Made by a program: the position numbers and the translations under genes. Positions 1-9,461 of a DNA stretch of 64,000 nt are shown here, in pieces. The notes below the pieces were generated by a model that ran no database searches, had not been told where the DNA came from, and was given only the letters and a program-made list of their open reading frames with translations. The stretch lies in assembly GCA_046542255.1 (NCBI GenBank), contig JBKHBT010000006.1, forward strand, positions 1 to 64,000, in the 5' to 3' direction. The stretch comes from JBKHBT01 sp046542255 (GTDB lineage: Bacteria > UBP14 > UBA6098 > JBKHBT01). The stretch's first letter is position 1. Each line of letters begins with the position of its first letter.

Positions 1-168
1 AGCACTCGTCCCAATGGCCTCGCTACAGAGCACTCGTCCCAATGGCCTCGCTACAGAGCACTCGTCCCAATGCCCTCGCTACAGAGCACTCGTCCCAATG
101 GCCTCGCTACAAAGCACTCACCACAACACCCTCGCTACAAAGCACTCACTACAACATCCTCGCTACAA
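1..168. repeat. Six tandem 28-bp repeats
   Basis: Six head-to-tail units of exactly 28 bp begin at 1, 29, 57, 85, 113 and 141. The first two are identical, the third and fourth differ at single bases, and the last two are more diverged in the middle. Every unit contains CTCGCTACA near its 3' end. The array runs off the left edge of the window, so the copy number is a minimum. There are no spacers. Because 28 is not a multiple of three, the open frames crossing it show no preferred reading frame, so I regard it as non-coding. Confidence 0.9.
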
Positions 169-185
169 AGCTCTGCTTTGTAGCG
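161..185. repeat. Perfect hairpin at the array junction
   Basis: Arms CGCTACAAAG (161-170) and CTTTGTAGCG (176-185) are perfect reverse complements around a 5-nt loop. The left arm is the end of the last 28-bp unit, so the hairpin marks the point where the repeat orientation appears to invert. No T-tract follows, so it is not a typical terminator. Confidence 0.85.
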
Positions 186-196
186 CAATAATGTCC

Positions 197-350
197 GAAG
201 CTCCGCTTCGATTCTTTTTGAAGCCTAAGAGAAGCGGAGCTTCAAAGATTTTTACGTTGAGAAGCAGAGCTTCCCCTACGAGGGTATATTGTGCAGAGCT
301 TCCAAGATATTGAAGTTTGAGAAACATAGCTTCGTAACGAGGATAAAAGT
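197..350. repeat. Degenerate 30-bp repeats and a second inverted repeat
   Basis: Four 30-bp units start at 231, 261, 291 and 321, each containing a version of AGCTTC at the same phase (GAAGCGGAGCTTC, GAAGCAGAGCTTC, GTGCAGAGCTTCC, GAAACATAGCTTC). GAAGCTCCGCTTC at 197-209 is the perfect reverse complement of GAAGCGGAGCTTC at 231-243. Units two and four carry TACGAGG or TAACGAGG, which matches the reverse complement of the 28-bp unit (TAGCGAGG), so these look like decayed inverted copies of the left array. The rest, 351-479, is AT-rich leader for the next gene. Confidence 0.7.
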
Positions 351-417
351 CGGGATTGATTACTTTATATAAATTTAACACTGAATCAGGGTTTTATATC
401 ATATACAAAGCTTTTAT

Positions 418-447
418 TTGAAAAATCTGTTTAATAAGTTATATTAT
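418..447 (+). promoter_or_regulatory. Candidate sigma-70-type promoter
   Basis: TTGAAA (418-423) and TATTAT (442-447) are separated by 18 bp, placing a start about 25 nt upstream of the first gene's GTG and of its strong AAAGGAGGAG ribosome binding site. Found by eye only. Confidence 0.5.
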
Positions 448-479
448 AAGGATGTAAACTGGAACTTAAAGGAGGAGAA

Positions 480-2471
480 GTGAGAAAAGTATTGGCTTTT
501 ATGCTTTTGGCAATTTTTGTACTAAGTTGTTTGGGACAGGATATCGAAATTTCCGTCGCTACGACTGATCAGGTAAATCCAGCAATAGCATCAGATGGCA
601 CAGATTTCGTTGTAGCCTGGGAAGATAATCGTGCTGGCTCATCTAATAAAAATATTATGGGGCACCCTATTTTTGGCGATGGTGATGTGCCTATGACCTT
701 TTTTGCTGTTTCCACTTCACCAGGAAATCAAACAGAACCAGCCATGTCGGCTATCGATGATACTTATTTCATGGTATGGAGCGAACCAGGTGGCGATATC
801 AGCTATCGAAGGTCTTCTTTCACTGTCTTAGAAGACGGGCCAAGTGAACTCGTTTCCACTTCAGAGCAGACAAGTAATCTAAATATCACTGCCGGCGATG
901 GAATTTATTTTGTAGTATGGGAAGAAAACAGCGCAATCAAAGGCCTTCCTGTTAGAGCAGATGGAACAGCTTTAAGTTCGACAGTCGATATTCATAGAAC
1001 GCCCGATACACAGACATATCCCGATGTAGCATATTTTGATGGTTCATTCTATGTTGTTTGGGCACAGGAAGGCACAGAAAATGGAATTTTTGGCAAAGCG
1101 TTTAACGCATCTGGAACAGCTGTCGGCGATTTTGAAGTCATCGATAATACTTCAGATTCACCATCATTCCCATCGATTGCATCGAATGGCTTTTCTGCTT
1201 TGGTAGTTTACCATGTGCAAAACGATGGTGCAAGAGACATCATGGGCAAAGTACTTAGCGGTGGCGATGCCGAGCCATTTTCTATCTCATCCGCAAGTGG
1301 CCACCAGCAAAGGCCAGTTGTCGAAATAGGTACGGGAGCCTTCCTTGTAGTATATGAAGACTATGGCGATGGCTATTTTGCAAATATAATGGGAAGATGG
1401 GTTAGCCCGTCTGGTTCTCCTGTCGGTGATATCTTTGTTATTTCTTCGGAGGATGCGGCACAAGGAAATCCAAGAATTGCTTTTGCAGAAGAAACATTTC
1501 TTGTTGCATGGGATGATAGAAGAGGCGGCGGAGCCGATATCTATGGAAAAATCATAGAAAGTGAAGCATTACCAGGAGGCCCAGTAGCAAATATTATCTC
1601 GCCCAGGCCTAATAAATATGTCGCATGTGATGAAATCGAAGTAAGAATTCATCTCAGCGATCCAGATGGCATCGATGAATCGACTATTTCGCTGAATATT
1701 GGATCTGATGTATTTACCTTAGATAGCCCATTACTTTCTTTGGTTGACGATACCCTTATTTTGTCAGAATCCAGCTTAGGGGCCGATGGCGAAACAATTG
1801 ATTGCTCGATTTCTGGAGTCGAAGACATGCTGGGTAATGTTATGGCAGGCTCGCTGGAATGGAGTTTCCATATTGACCGCTCTGCACCATCATTTGTCTC
1901 CCCAACTCCACCGGATGAATCCACACAGCCTATGTTACCAGCAATGATAACAGTAAATATTTCGGATGAAGGCTCCGGGGTCGATCCGAATTCTTTGCAT
2001 ATCGAAGCAAGAGAAGTAGATCTTTCATATCCTGATCCAGCACTATTATGGAATGATGTTACTTTTGCGCTAATCACGGATTCTGTAGATGTCTCAAGGG
2101 AATATTATGTTAATGATGTTTGTGTAATAGCAGCCGATATGCCCGACTATTGCGAAGCCAATATCGACACATTTTGCTGGAGATTCTATAATCTAAATGA
2201 TGTAAAAGAATATAAGCCAGTCGAATATGCCATGGATGCAGCATATCCTAATCCATTCAATTCCGCTGTAACAATAGAAATCCCGATAAGGGTCAATTAC
2301 CCGGCGATTCTTAGGATTTACAATATCGAAGGAAACCTTATCGAGCAGCTAGAATCTGATGACGCAAGCTTTATCTGGCGGCCAGATATTGATATCAAAA
2401 GCGGAGTTTATAACTATACAATTCAAACCGTCGATGTAACACGAAGTGGAAAAGTCCTTTATATCAAATAG
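480..2471 (+). CDS. Exported seven-repeat propeller-like protein with type A sorting tail
   Basis: Starts at GTG with AAAGGAGGAG just upstream. Residues 1-20 form a signal peptide; Cys17 could be a weak lipobox. Residues about 25-365 hold seven repeats of roughly 50 residues with the core pattern 'P.IA.....F.V.W.D', for example FVVAWEDNR and FLVAWDDRRGG, consistent with a seven-bladed beta-propeller. An Ig-like module around 370-465 contains DPDGIDESTI, also seen in the VWA proteins of this window, and a second all-beta segment follows. The last 75 residues begin AYPNPFNSAVTIEI, the FlgD-like/type IX secretion type A tail. A cell-surface or released protein of unknown ligand; no catalytic motif seen. 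Confidence 0.85.
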   Translation: MRKVLAFMLLAIFVLSCLGQDIEISVATTDQVNPAIASDGTDFVVAWEDNRAGSSNKNIMGHPIFGDGDVPMTFFAVSTSPGNQTEPAMSAIDDTYFMVWSEPGGDISYRRSSFTVLEDGPSELVSTSEQTSNLNITAGDGIYFVVWEENSAIKGLPVRADGTALSSTVDIHRTPDTQTYPDVAYFDGSFYVVWAQEGTENGIFGKAFNASGTAVGDFEVIDNTSDSPSFPSIASNGFSALVVYHVQNDGARDIMGKVLSGGDAEPFSISSASGHQQRPVVEIGTGAFLVVYEDYGDGYFANIMGRWVSPSGSPVGDIFVISSEDAAQGNPRIAFAEETFLVAWDDRRGGGADIYGKIIESEALPGGPVANIISPRPNKYVACDEIEVRIHLSDPDGIDESTISLNIGSDVFTLDSPLLSLVDDTLILSESSLGADGETIDCSISGVEDMLGNVMAGSLEWSFHIDRSAPSFVSPTPPDESTQPMLPAMITVNISDEGSGVDPNSLHIEAREVDLSYPDPALLWNDVTFALITDSVDVSREYYVNDVCVIAADMPDYCEANIDTFCWRFYNLNDVKEYKPVEYAMDAAYPNPFNSAVTIEIPIRVNYPAILRIYNIEGNLIEQLESDDASFIWRPDIDIKSGVYNYTIQTVDVTRSGKVLYIK

Positions 2472-2482
2472 AGAGGTTTAAG

Positions 2483-3523
2483 ATGAAAAAGCTATTTTCG
2501 ATATTTTTGATATTGACGCTATTTACCAGCATTCTATTTATAGCAGGCTGCAATGGTGATGACGATGATGATGACAATAATAATGACGATGATTCGAGGG
2601 TTCTGGTCTATGAAGGGATATTAGGTATCTTCTCTACCGGTTCCGGTGATGTGCTTTTGCATTATATCACACCTGATTCTTATGAGCTATCGACAATTTC
2701 AGATGAAGAACCCAAATCGGCCGCATTCGACTATGAACACTCACAAGTCTGCTATGCAACTCGTTTCGAGCTTTATCTCGGCGATCCAGAGACAGGTATT
2801 TTCGAGATGGTTTCTGATGGCGACTATGAGAAGGAAGAGCGTTTCCCAGCATTTCTTAGAAATGGAAGAATTGCATATATATTGAAGCATGGTTATGATT
2901 ATAATAATATTTGTACCTTCGACCCGAATATATCAGATGCGTCCTTAGATACTTTATATACTGCCGAGAGATCGACAAGGATCACCCAGCTTAAAGCTTC
3001 TCTAACCGGTAATTATCTATCTTTCATAGAAGCAAATTACCTATATTGCATCGATTTAGAAACAGGCGATGTATTCAATCCTAATTTTGCCGGAATAGAA
3101 TCCTATGATTGGGCGACTGGTGGAGACTATATGGTTCAATATAGCGATTATGAACTATATTGGGTCGATGTCGCAGCAGACAGCGCAACCGAGATTCTTT
3201 CAACAACCGGTTCGAATCGTATTAATGATGCTGCCTTTTCACCCGATGACAGCAAGGTTGCATATGTTATAAAACAGTCATCGACAGAATCGAAGCTTTA
3301 CCTGATGAATGCTGATGGCACAGGCGAAGCAGAACTTCTTATCGATACAGCATCCGATGGTGAAAGTATAAGGCATATCGCTTTTTCACCAGATGGAAGC
3401 AAAATCGTCTATTATGCATCACCGATGGCAACAGGGGCGATATATGTAGTTGATATCGCTACCAAAGAAGTCGAAACAATAGTCGATTACTGCGAAAATG
3501 CCAGTGAACTGATCTGGAATTAG
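2483..3523 (+). CDS. Asp-rich lipoprotein with PD40/TolB-like propeller repeats
   Basis: The ATG lies 12 nt after the preceding stop, with GAGAGG as ribosome binding site, so the two genes are probably co-transcribed. Residues 1-22 are a lipoprotein signal with lipobox IAGC (Cys23). The mature protein opens with Asn-Gly and a run of Asp/Asn, a likely unstructured acidic tether. The rest is beta-rich, with two clear PD40-type motifs, FSPDDSKVAYV and FSPDGSKIVYY, near the C-terminus. Such repeats form TolB-like propellers that usually bind proteins. Position +2 is Asn rather than Asp, which by the E. coli Lol rule would favour the outer membrane (inference). Ligand unknown. Confidence 0.85.
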   Translation: MKKLFSIFLILTLFTSILFIAGCNGDDDDDDNNNDDDSRVLVYEGILGIFSTGSGDVLLHYITPDSYELSTISDEEPKSAAFDYEHSQVCYATRFELYLGDPETGIFEMVSDGDYEKEERFPAFLRNGRIAYILKHGYDYNNICTFDPNISDASLDTLYTAERSTRITQLKASLTGNYLSFIEANYLYCIDLETGDVFNPNFAGIESYDWATGGDYMVQYSDYELYWVDVAADSATEILSTTGSNRINDAAFSPDDSKVAYVIKQSSTESKLYLMNADGTGEAELLIDTASDGESIRHIAFSPDGSKIVYYASPMATGAIYVVDIATKEVETIVDYCENASELIWN

Positions 3524-3530
3524 GTTAAAT

Positions 3531-4286
3531 ATGAAACCAGTTATCGGTATATCGACAAATTGGGCACCGTATCGCAAAGGACGAGGCGCTATTCTCCCCG
3601 ATAGCGAATTCTCATACCTTGTGCAGAAATATTATGAAGCCATATATCGTGCAGGCGGAGTACCGCTTCTTATCCCTACATTGCAAGACACAAAAGCAGT
3701 TTTCGACTATTTTCCTTTGATAGATGCTCTGGTGCTCTCCGGCGGTGGCGATATAGATGCAACTCTATGGGAGACAGATCATATCAGCCCGAAAAATATG
3801 GAACCAAGACCAATTCGCGATAAATTCGAATTTGAATTATTCTTAAATGCCCAAAAGCCAATTCTCGCTGTTTGCCGCGGACTGCAATTAATAACGGTTA
3901 AACTCGGCGGCGATATATATCAGGACCTATCTGAAATCGAAGGCGAATACTTCGACCATACCAAAAGAACCTGGGGAGAGTTGCCAATGCACGAAATTGC
4001 TATCGAAAAAGAATCCTTATTGCACCATATAATCGGACATGATAAATACAATGTGAACTCATCACATCATCAGACGATCAAGAGAATGCCAGAAGGTTTC
4101 TCTGTCGTTGGCAGAGCAAGCTTGGATGGCCAAATAGAAGCCTTCGAAGGCAGATGGAATGGCAAAAATGTCATAGCCGTTCAATGGCATCCCGAGCATA
4201 TGCCTTATGATTTCGGCAGCAAAGCGCTCTTTAACTGGATTGTCGAAGAGGGCAGAAAAGAAAGGAGTGAAAATGCTCGATCCTGA
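3531..4286 (+). CDS. Class I glutamine amidotransferase-like hydrolase (peptidase C26, PuuD-like)
   Basis: A 251-residue cytoplasmic enzyme of the gamma-glutamyl-gamma-aminobutyrate hydrolase type. It starts MKPVIGIS, contains LSGGGDID at 70-76, the nucleophile elbow AVCRGLQ with Cys115, and VQWHPE with His220 and Glu222, which completes the Cys-His-Glu triad. The family cleaves gamma-glutamyl amide bonds of polyamine-pathway or related substrates. No puu or spermidine genes are nearby, so the substrate is open. It begins 7 nt after the preceding lipoprotein gene and overlaps the clpB start by 14 nt, which suggests translational coupling. Confidence 0.85.
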   Translation: MKPVIGISTNWAPYRKGRGAILPDSEFSYLVQKYYEAIYRAGGVPLLIPTLQDTKAVFDYFPLIDALVLSGGGDIDATLWETDHISPKNMEPRPIRDKFEFELFLNAQKPILAVCRGLQLITVKLGGDIYQDLSEIEGEYFDHTKRTWGELPMHEIAIEKESLLHHIIGHDKYNVNSSHHQTIKRMPEGFSVVGRASLDGQIEAFEGRWNGKNVIAVQWHPEHMPYDFGSKALFNWIVEEGRKERSENARS

Positions 4287-6918
4287 AAAACTCACAGAGA
4301 AATCACTAAAAGCATTAAGGCTCGCAACCGATGAAGCCAAAAGCAGAAAAAATAGCATGGTCGAGCCGATTCATCTTCTATATTCGATGCTGGAGTTAAA
4401 AGATAGCATTATTCCCGATATATTTAGGCTTGTAAAAGCAGACCAATATAGCCTGACAGAGCGAGTCCAGACAGAGCTTTCACGAAGGCCGAAACTTTCT
4501 AGCCAGCCAGCAGATGTGAATATATCTCGTGAATTGGTCGATATTTTGGAAAAGGCCCAGAATTTTATGGAGAAATTCAAGGATGAATTCATAAGCCCTG
4601 AACACGTTCTTCTTTCAATGGTCAAGCATGATAAAACAGCCTGCGGCAAAATGCTTCGCGATTCCGGCCTTACCGAAGATAAAATTCTGGCAGCACTCAA
4701 GAAAATTCGTGGCAATAAGAGAATTACCGATCAAAATCCAGAAGAGCAATACAATACATTGGAAAAATTCGGAATCGACTATACTGATTTAGCACAAAAG
4801 GGCAAATTAGACCCGGTAATCGGCCGGCAGGAAGAGATAAGGCGAGTTATGAAAGTCCTTTCGAGACGCCGAAAGAATAATCCTGCACTCATCGGCGAAC
4901 CGGGAGTCGGCAAGACTGCTATTGTCGAGAAGCTGGCGCAGAAAATAGCTGCCGATGATGTGCCAGAACAGCTTCACGGCGCAAGATTGATTCAGCTCGA
5001 TATGGGTTCTTTGCTCGCAGGCACAAAATTTCGCGGTGAATTCGAGAAGAGACTGAAGAGCTTTATCGAAGAAGTTACAAAATCTGAAAATAAGATTATC
5101 CTTTTCATCGATGAGATGCATACAATAGTGGGCGCAGGAGCAACTGGCGGCGCGATGGATGCATCGAATATTCTGAAGCCTGCTCTTGCACGCGGCGAGC
5201 TTCACATGATTGGCGCAACAACTATCGATGAATACCGAAAACATATCGAAAAAGACCCGGCACTCGAAAGAAGATTCGCTACAATTATGGTTGATGAGCC
5301 ATCTGTCGAGGAGACGGTTTCTATCCTTAGAGGGCTTCGTGAAAAATATGAATTGCATCATTCCGTAAGAATAACCGATGAAGCAATTCAATCTGCAGCA
5401 AAGCTATCTGCACGATATATATCGGATAGATTCCTGCCCGATAAGGCAATCGACTTAATCGATGAGGCTGCCGCAAACCTCTGCATCGACCTTTACAGCC
5501 AGCCGCAAGAAGTGGATGCACTCGAAAAGAAAATCGCCCAACTCAAGATTGAAATTAAAGGCCTTTCCAGAGAATCCGGCAATGAGGAAGAGCTGAAATG
5601 CCTGAAAAACGAACTCCGCAAAGCACAGGACGAGCTTATGCTGCTCAAGAGCCAATGGCAGAAGGAAAAATCATCGGTCGAAGAGATAAAGACATTGCGC
5701 GAGAAAATAGATGCAGCGAAAAATGACCAGGAAAAGGCCGAAAGAGCCGGCGAACTCGAAAAAGCAGCCAGAATCAAATATGGAACTCTGCTCGAATTAC
5801 GTAAAGAACTCGAGCAAAAAGAACAAGAGATAAAGGAAATTCAAAAAGAGAGCAAGCTACTGAAAGAAGAAGTCGATGAAGACGATGTCGCTCAGGTCCT
5901 TTCCCAATGGACAGGAATCCCTGTATCACGGCTGACAGAGGGAGAGAAGCAGAAGCTTCTCCAACTCGAAGACCGGCTGAAAGAACGTGTAATCGGCCAG
6001 GACCATGCGGTCGAGGCGGTTGCTAATACTGTAAGGATAGCAAGAGCGCACCTTTCAGACCCAAAGAGGCCGCTGGGAAGTTTCATATTTTTAGGCTCTA
6101 CCGGTGTCGGTAAAACCGAACTGGCGAAAACCCTTGCAGAGACATTATTCGATACCGAAGAGACACTTATCAGAATCGATATGTCCGAATATATGGAACG
6201 TCATGCAGTATCGAGGCTTATCGGTGCGCCTCCGGGATATGTCGGCTATGAAGAAGGCGGCCAGTTGACAGAGGCTGTCCGAAGGCATCCTTTTTCGGTG
6301 ATACTTTTCGATGAAATAGAAAAGGCGCATCCTGAAGTATTCAATATTCTTCTTCAGGTACTCGATGATGGCATGTTGACCGATAATAAGGGGCGGACAG
6401 TCAGTTTCAAAAATTCCATATTGATAATGACTTCCAATCTCGGATCGAGGCTTCTTATGGATAGCATAAAATCCGGAGATACTGGCAAGATAAAAGATGA
6501 GACCAAAAGGCAGCTCGAGGAGATGCTTCAGCAGAATCTTCCGCCAGAATTTCTAAACAGAATCGATGAAATATTGATCTTCAATCCACTCGACCGTGAA
6601 ATTGTCAAGGAAATCGTGCGTCTTCAATTTGGCCATCTTCGCCAGCGAATGCTCGAGCAGGAAATCTATACCGAATTATCAGATAATGCAGCGGATTATC
6701 TCGCAAAAATCGGCTATGACCCAATTTTCGGCGCAAGACCGGTCAAAAGGACTCTTCAAGCCGAAGTAACACGAAAATTCGCAAAACTTCTACTGAAAGG
6801 CGATATCCAAAAAGGCGATTTTACCAAAGTCGATTTCGATGGTGAAAAGATCATTATTACAAAGACTGGAAGTATCGAATCTGATGATGAAGAAGATATC
6901 GATGAGAATGTCTGTTAG
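4273..6918 (+). CDS. clpB: ATP-dependent disaggregase ClpB
   Basis: I start it at the ATG at 4273 (MLDPEKLT), which follows AAAGGAG; an upstream in-frame ATG at 4207 lies inside the preceding gene and adds residues foreign to the family. The 881-residue product has the double Clp N-domain (about 1-145), a first AAA+ domain with Walker A GEPGVGKT at 208-215, a long coiled-coil middle domain (about residues 405-530) that separates ClpB from ClpA and ClpC, and a second AAA+ domain with GSTGVGKT at 608-615. It forms a cytosolic hexamer that pulls polypeptides out of aggregates with DnaK. I did not recognise a heat-shock promoter; its start overlaps the amidotransferase gene. Confidence 0.96.
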   Translation: MLDPEKLTEKSLKALRLATDEAKSRKNSMVEPIHLLYSMLELKDSIIPDIFRLVKADQYSLTERVQTELSRRPKLSSQPADVNISRELVDILEKAQNFMEKFKDEFISPEHVLLSMVKHDKTACGKMLRDSGLTEDKILAALKKIRGNKRITDQNPEEQYNTLEKFGIDYTDLAQKGKLDPVIGRQEEIRRVMKVLSRRRKNNPALIGEPGVGKTAIVEKLAQKIAADDVPEQLHGARLIQLDMGSLLAGTKFRGEFEKRLKSFIEEVTKSENKIILFIDEMHTIVGAGATGGAMDASNILKPALARGELHMIGATTIDEYRKHIEKDPALERRFATIMVDEPSVEETVSILRGLREKYELHHSVRITDEAIQSAAKLSARYISDRFLPDKAIDLIDEAAANLCIDLYSQPQEVDALEKKIAQLKIEIKGLSRESGNEEELKCLKNELRKAQDELMLLKSQWQKEKSSVEEIKTLREKIDAAKNDQEKAERAGELEKAARIKYGTLLELRKELEQKEQEIKEIQKESKLLKEEVDEDDVAQVLSQWTGIPVSRLTEGEKQKLLQLEDRLKERVIGQDHAVEAVANTVRIARAHLSDPKRPLGSFIFLGSTGVGKTELAKTLAETLFDTEETLIRIDMSEYMERHAVSRLIGAPPGYVGYEEGGQLTEAVRRHPFSVILFDEIEKAHPEVFNILLQVLDDGMLTDNKGRTVSFKNSILIMTSNLGSRLLMDSIKSGDTGKIKDETKRQLEEMLQQNLPPEFLNRIDEILIFNPLDREIVKEIVRLQFGHLRQRMLEQEIYTELSDNAADYLAKIGYDPIFGARPVKRTLQAEVTRKFAKLLLKGDIQKGDFTKVDFDGEKIIITKTGSIESDDEEDIDENVC

Positions 6919-6931
6919 AAATCGTATCATT

Positions 6932-6960
6932 TTGAAAGTTAATAGATAAAAAAATATAAA
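6932..6960 (+). promoter_or_regulatory. Candidate promoter for priA
   Basis: TTGAAA (6932-6937) and TATAAA (6955-6960) are separated by exactly 17 bp in the 78-bp gap between clpB and priA. The predicted start gives a leader of about 30 nt. Confidence 0.55.
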
Positions 6961-6996
6961 AGTCGATAATCTAACAATCTCGAAGGACAGTTTGTT

Positions 6997-9450
6997 TTGC
7001 CTAAATATGCCGATGTCGATATAATAGCAACTCCTTTGCCAAAATCTCTTACATATAGCCTACCGGACAGGTTTTCTGATGAGCTAACCTATGCCCCCGG
7101 AGGCCGTGTGATGGTGCCCCTGGGAAATAGAGTAGTCTGGGGAATAATATCCAAAATCCATGATAAGAAGCCTGATTTCGAGACCAAAGACATTCTCGAT
7201 TTCCCGGATGACTATCCGCTTTTGTCGCATAATATGATGGAGCTGGCGCGCTTTGTTAGCCGCTATTATTTCACATCTATGGGGCTTGTGCTATCGCTTT
7301 TTGTGCCGAAATCTGGCAAGCAGAAAATGCATATCAAATGCATCGATGATGCTTCTGGTGAAATTTTCTCTGGAAAGGCGCTTCCAGAGCTTACGCCAAA
7401 ACAGAAAGAGCTTTGGGATATAATTCGTCAGAAAAAAAGCGTAACACGTGCCTATCTCGCACAGAAGACTAGCTGGAGCGAGATAACAAGAGCAATTCGA
7501 AAATTAGAAGAGCTGGATCTGGTCGAGGTAGAGATATCATTTACCGGAAAAGGCCCACGAATGATAAAATATGTCGAGATTCCGGCCGAAGTGAAAAAGC
7601 GCGGTATAGAAGCTGTTCTGGACGATATTCCCGAAAATGCCAAAAAGCAAAGAGCACTGCTTATGTCATTTATTACAGGCAAAACTAAGGCAATCCGCCT
7701 TTCAGAATTAGCTAAAAAATATCCAAGAAGCTCGATTAATACTCTCTGCGAAAGAGGCCTTTTACGAGAAACCCTTCAAAATCCATCTTTTGATTACACC
7801 GGTATGGTTATTCAAGAGAAGGACAAGGATTTTGAGCTTACGAAAGAACAGCAAAGAGCATATTATCATATCACCGAACCTATTGAAGAAAACCGCTTCG
7901 ATTCCTTCCTTCTCCATGGCATAACCGGAAGCGGCAAGACTCAGGTCTATATCGAAAGCGCAAAAAGAGTGCTTCATCTCGGTAAAGGAGTCCTTATCCT
8001 GGTGCCAGAGATTTCACTTACGCCGCAGCTTTTTGGCCGATTTCGTGCTCAATTGGGTGAGGATATTGCATTAATCCATAGCGCAGTACCCAAAGCCACA
8101 CGTCGCGATCAGTGGTATGCTATCAAAAATGGCAGAATTCGTGTTGCTGTCGGTGCAAGGAGCGCCATTTTTGCTCCAGTAGCAAATCTTGGCCTTATTA
8201 TTGTCGATGAAGAACATGATGCAAGCTTCAAGCAGCATTCACAGGCACCGCATTATAATGCTAGAGATCTGGCATTGCTTCGCGGCAAAATCGAGAATGC
8301 TGTTGTTGTTCTAGGAAGTGCGACTCCTTCTATAGAGAGCTTCTTTAATGCCAGAACAGGCAAATACAAATTGCTAAATATGCCCAAGCGTGTTGGCAAT
8401 TTCCGGCTTCCGCGAGTAAAGATTGTCGATATGAGGCTGGAGAGGCGAGATAGAGTCAAAGGGAGTTTCTCAAGGCCATTGGTTAGCAGGATAAAAAAGG
8501 CCCTGATTACAGGCCGAAAAGTAATATTGCTCCTGAATCGCCGGGGATATTCCAGTTATTTGCAATGTAATCAATGCGGCCATATACCATATTGCCCCGA
8601 TTGTTCGGCAACCTTGACATATCATATCCAAGGCAAAAAGCTTCTCTGCCATATCTGCGATTACGAAATCCCAGCACCACGAGAATGCCCGAATTGCGGA
8701 CATGCCATAATCACATATAGAGGGCGCGGAACACAGAAAATTGAAGAGGAGATTCGCGATACTTTTGGCGAGAATGTACCAATCTATCGTATGGATAGAG
8801 ACACTACGCGAAAAAGAGGCTCGATGGTCGATATTCTCGAGAAATTCCGCAAGGAAAAAGGCGCAATCATGATTGGTACGCAAATGGTTGCCAAAGGCCT
8901 GGATTTTCCCGATGTAACAGTCGTCGGCGTTTTAAATGCAGATATCGGCCTGACTTTGCCCGATTTTCGCACCGAAGAGCGAATTTTCCAGCTTCTGACA
9001 CAGGTCGCAGGAAGAGCAGGCAGGAGTGTCTATGCCGGAAGCGTTGTGATTCAGACATATAGGCCGGAATCGCCATCTATAAATTTTGCAGTAGGGCAGA
9101 AATTTAAGCCATTTTTCGAAACCGAGCTGGAAAAAAGAAGGATGTGGGGATATCCGCCATTCAAGAGAATTGTTTTATTTGTAGTTTCGAGTGAAGATGC
9201 CAATTTCGCACTCAATCAGGCTACGGTCCTTGCGGAGAATTTAAAAACAAAATTCCATGAATATACCGATGATATTCAAATAATGGGGCCGGTTCCTGCT
9301 CCTATGGAAAAAATCAAAACCCGGTACAGATTCCAGATTCTTGTGAAAACTGTTTCGGTTTTTGACTTTCTTCGATATATTTATAAATTAATTCCGTCTG
9401 GCAAAGATCTTCGCATCTCTGTCATACCGGATCCAATTGATATGATGTAG
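6997..9450 (+). CDS. priA: Primosomal replication restart helicase PriA
   Basis: Probable TTG start with GAAGGA upstream; the product aligns from its first residues (PKYADVDI) with the 3'-DNA-binding domain of PriA. In its 817 residues I see the N-terminal DNA-binding region, a winged-helix segment, a superfamily 2 helicase with Walker A GITGSGKT at 308-315 and DEEHD at 404-408, and an insertion from about 524 with eight cysteines in four CxxC pairs (CNQC, CPDC, CHIC, CPNC) for two zinc ions. It reloads the replisome at stalled forks. Its own promoter seems to lie in the gap after clpB. The next gene starts 12 nt downstream. Confidence 0.95.
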   Translation: MPKYADVDIIATPLPKSLTYSLPDRFSDELTYAPGGRVMVPLGNRVVWGIISKIHDKKPDFETKDILDFPDDYPLLSHNMMELARFVSRYYFTSMGLVLSLFVPKSGKQKMHIKCIDDASGEIFSGKALPELTPKQKELWDIIRQKKSVTRAYLAQKTSWSEITRAIRKLEELDLVEVEISFTGKGPRMIKYVEIPAEVKKRGIEAVLDDIPENAKKQRALLMSFITGKTKAIRLSELAKKYPRSSINTLCERGLLRETLQNPSFDYTGMVIQEKDKDFELTKEQQRAYYHITEPIEENRFDSFLLHGITGSGKTQVYIESAKRVLHLGKGVLILVPEISLTPQLFGRFRAQLGEDIALIHSAVPKATRRDQWYAIKNGRIRVAVGARSAIFAPVANLGLIIVDEEHDASFKQHSQAPHYNARDLALLRGKIENAVVVLGSATPSIESFFNARTGKYKLLNMPKRVGNFRLPRVKIVDMRLERRDRVKGSFSRPLVSRIKKALITGRKVILLLNRRGYSSYLQCNQCGHIPYCPDCSATLTYHIQGKKLLCHICDYEIPAPRECPNCGHAIITYRGRGTQKIEEEIRDTFGENVPIYRMDRDTTRKRGSMVDILEKFRKEKGAIMIGTQMVAKGLDFPDVTVVGVLNADIGLTLPDFRTEERIFQLLTQVAGRAGRSVYAGSVVIQTYRPESPSINFAVGQKFKPFFETELEKRRMWGYPPFKRIVLFVVSSEDANFALNQATVLAENLKTKFHEYTDDIQIMGPVPAPMEKIKTRYRFQILVKTVSVFDFLRYIYKLIPSGKDLRISVIPDPIDMM

Positions 9451-9461
9451 GGAGAAAAGCT

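Noticed and set aside
1..168. 28-bp repeats as a CRISPR array
   Set aside because: The units follow each other without spacers and no cas gene is present.
14..381. Short open frames through the repeat arrays (14-313 plus, 163-381 minus)
   Set aside because: They consist of translated repeats, with no ribosome binding site, and the 28-bp period shifts the frame at every unit.
4807..5391. 194-codon open frame antisense to clpB
   Set aside because: It lies over the conserved first ATPase domain and is cysteine/phenylalanine-rich, typical of an antisense shadow.
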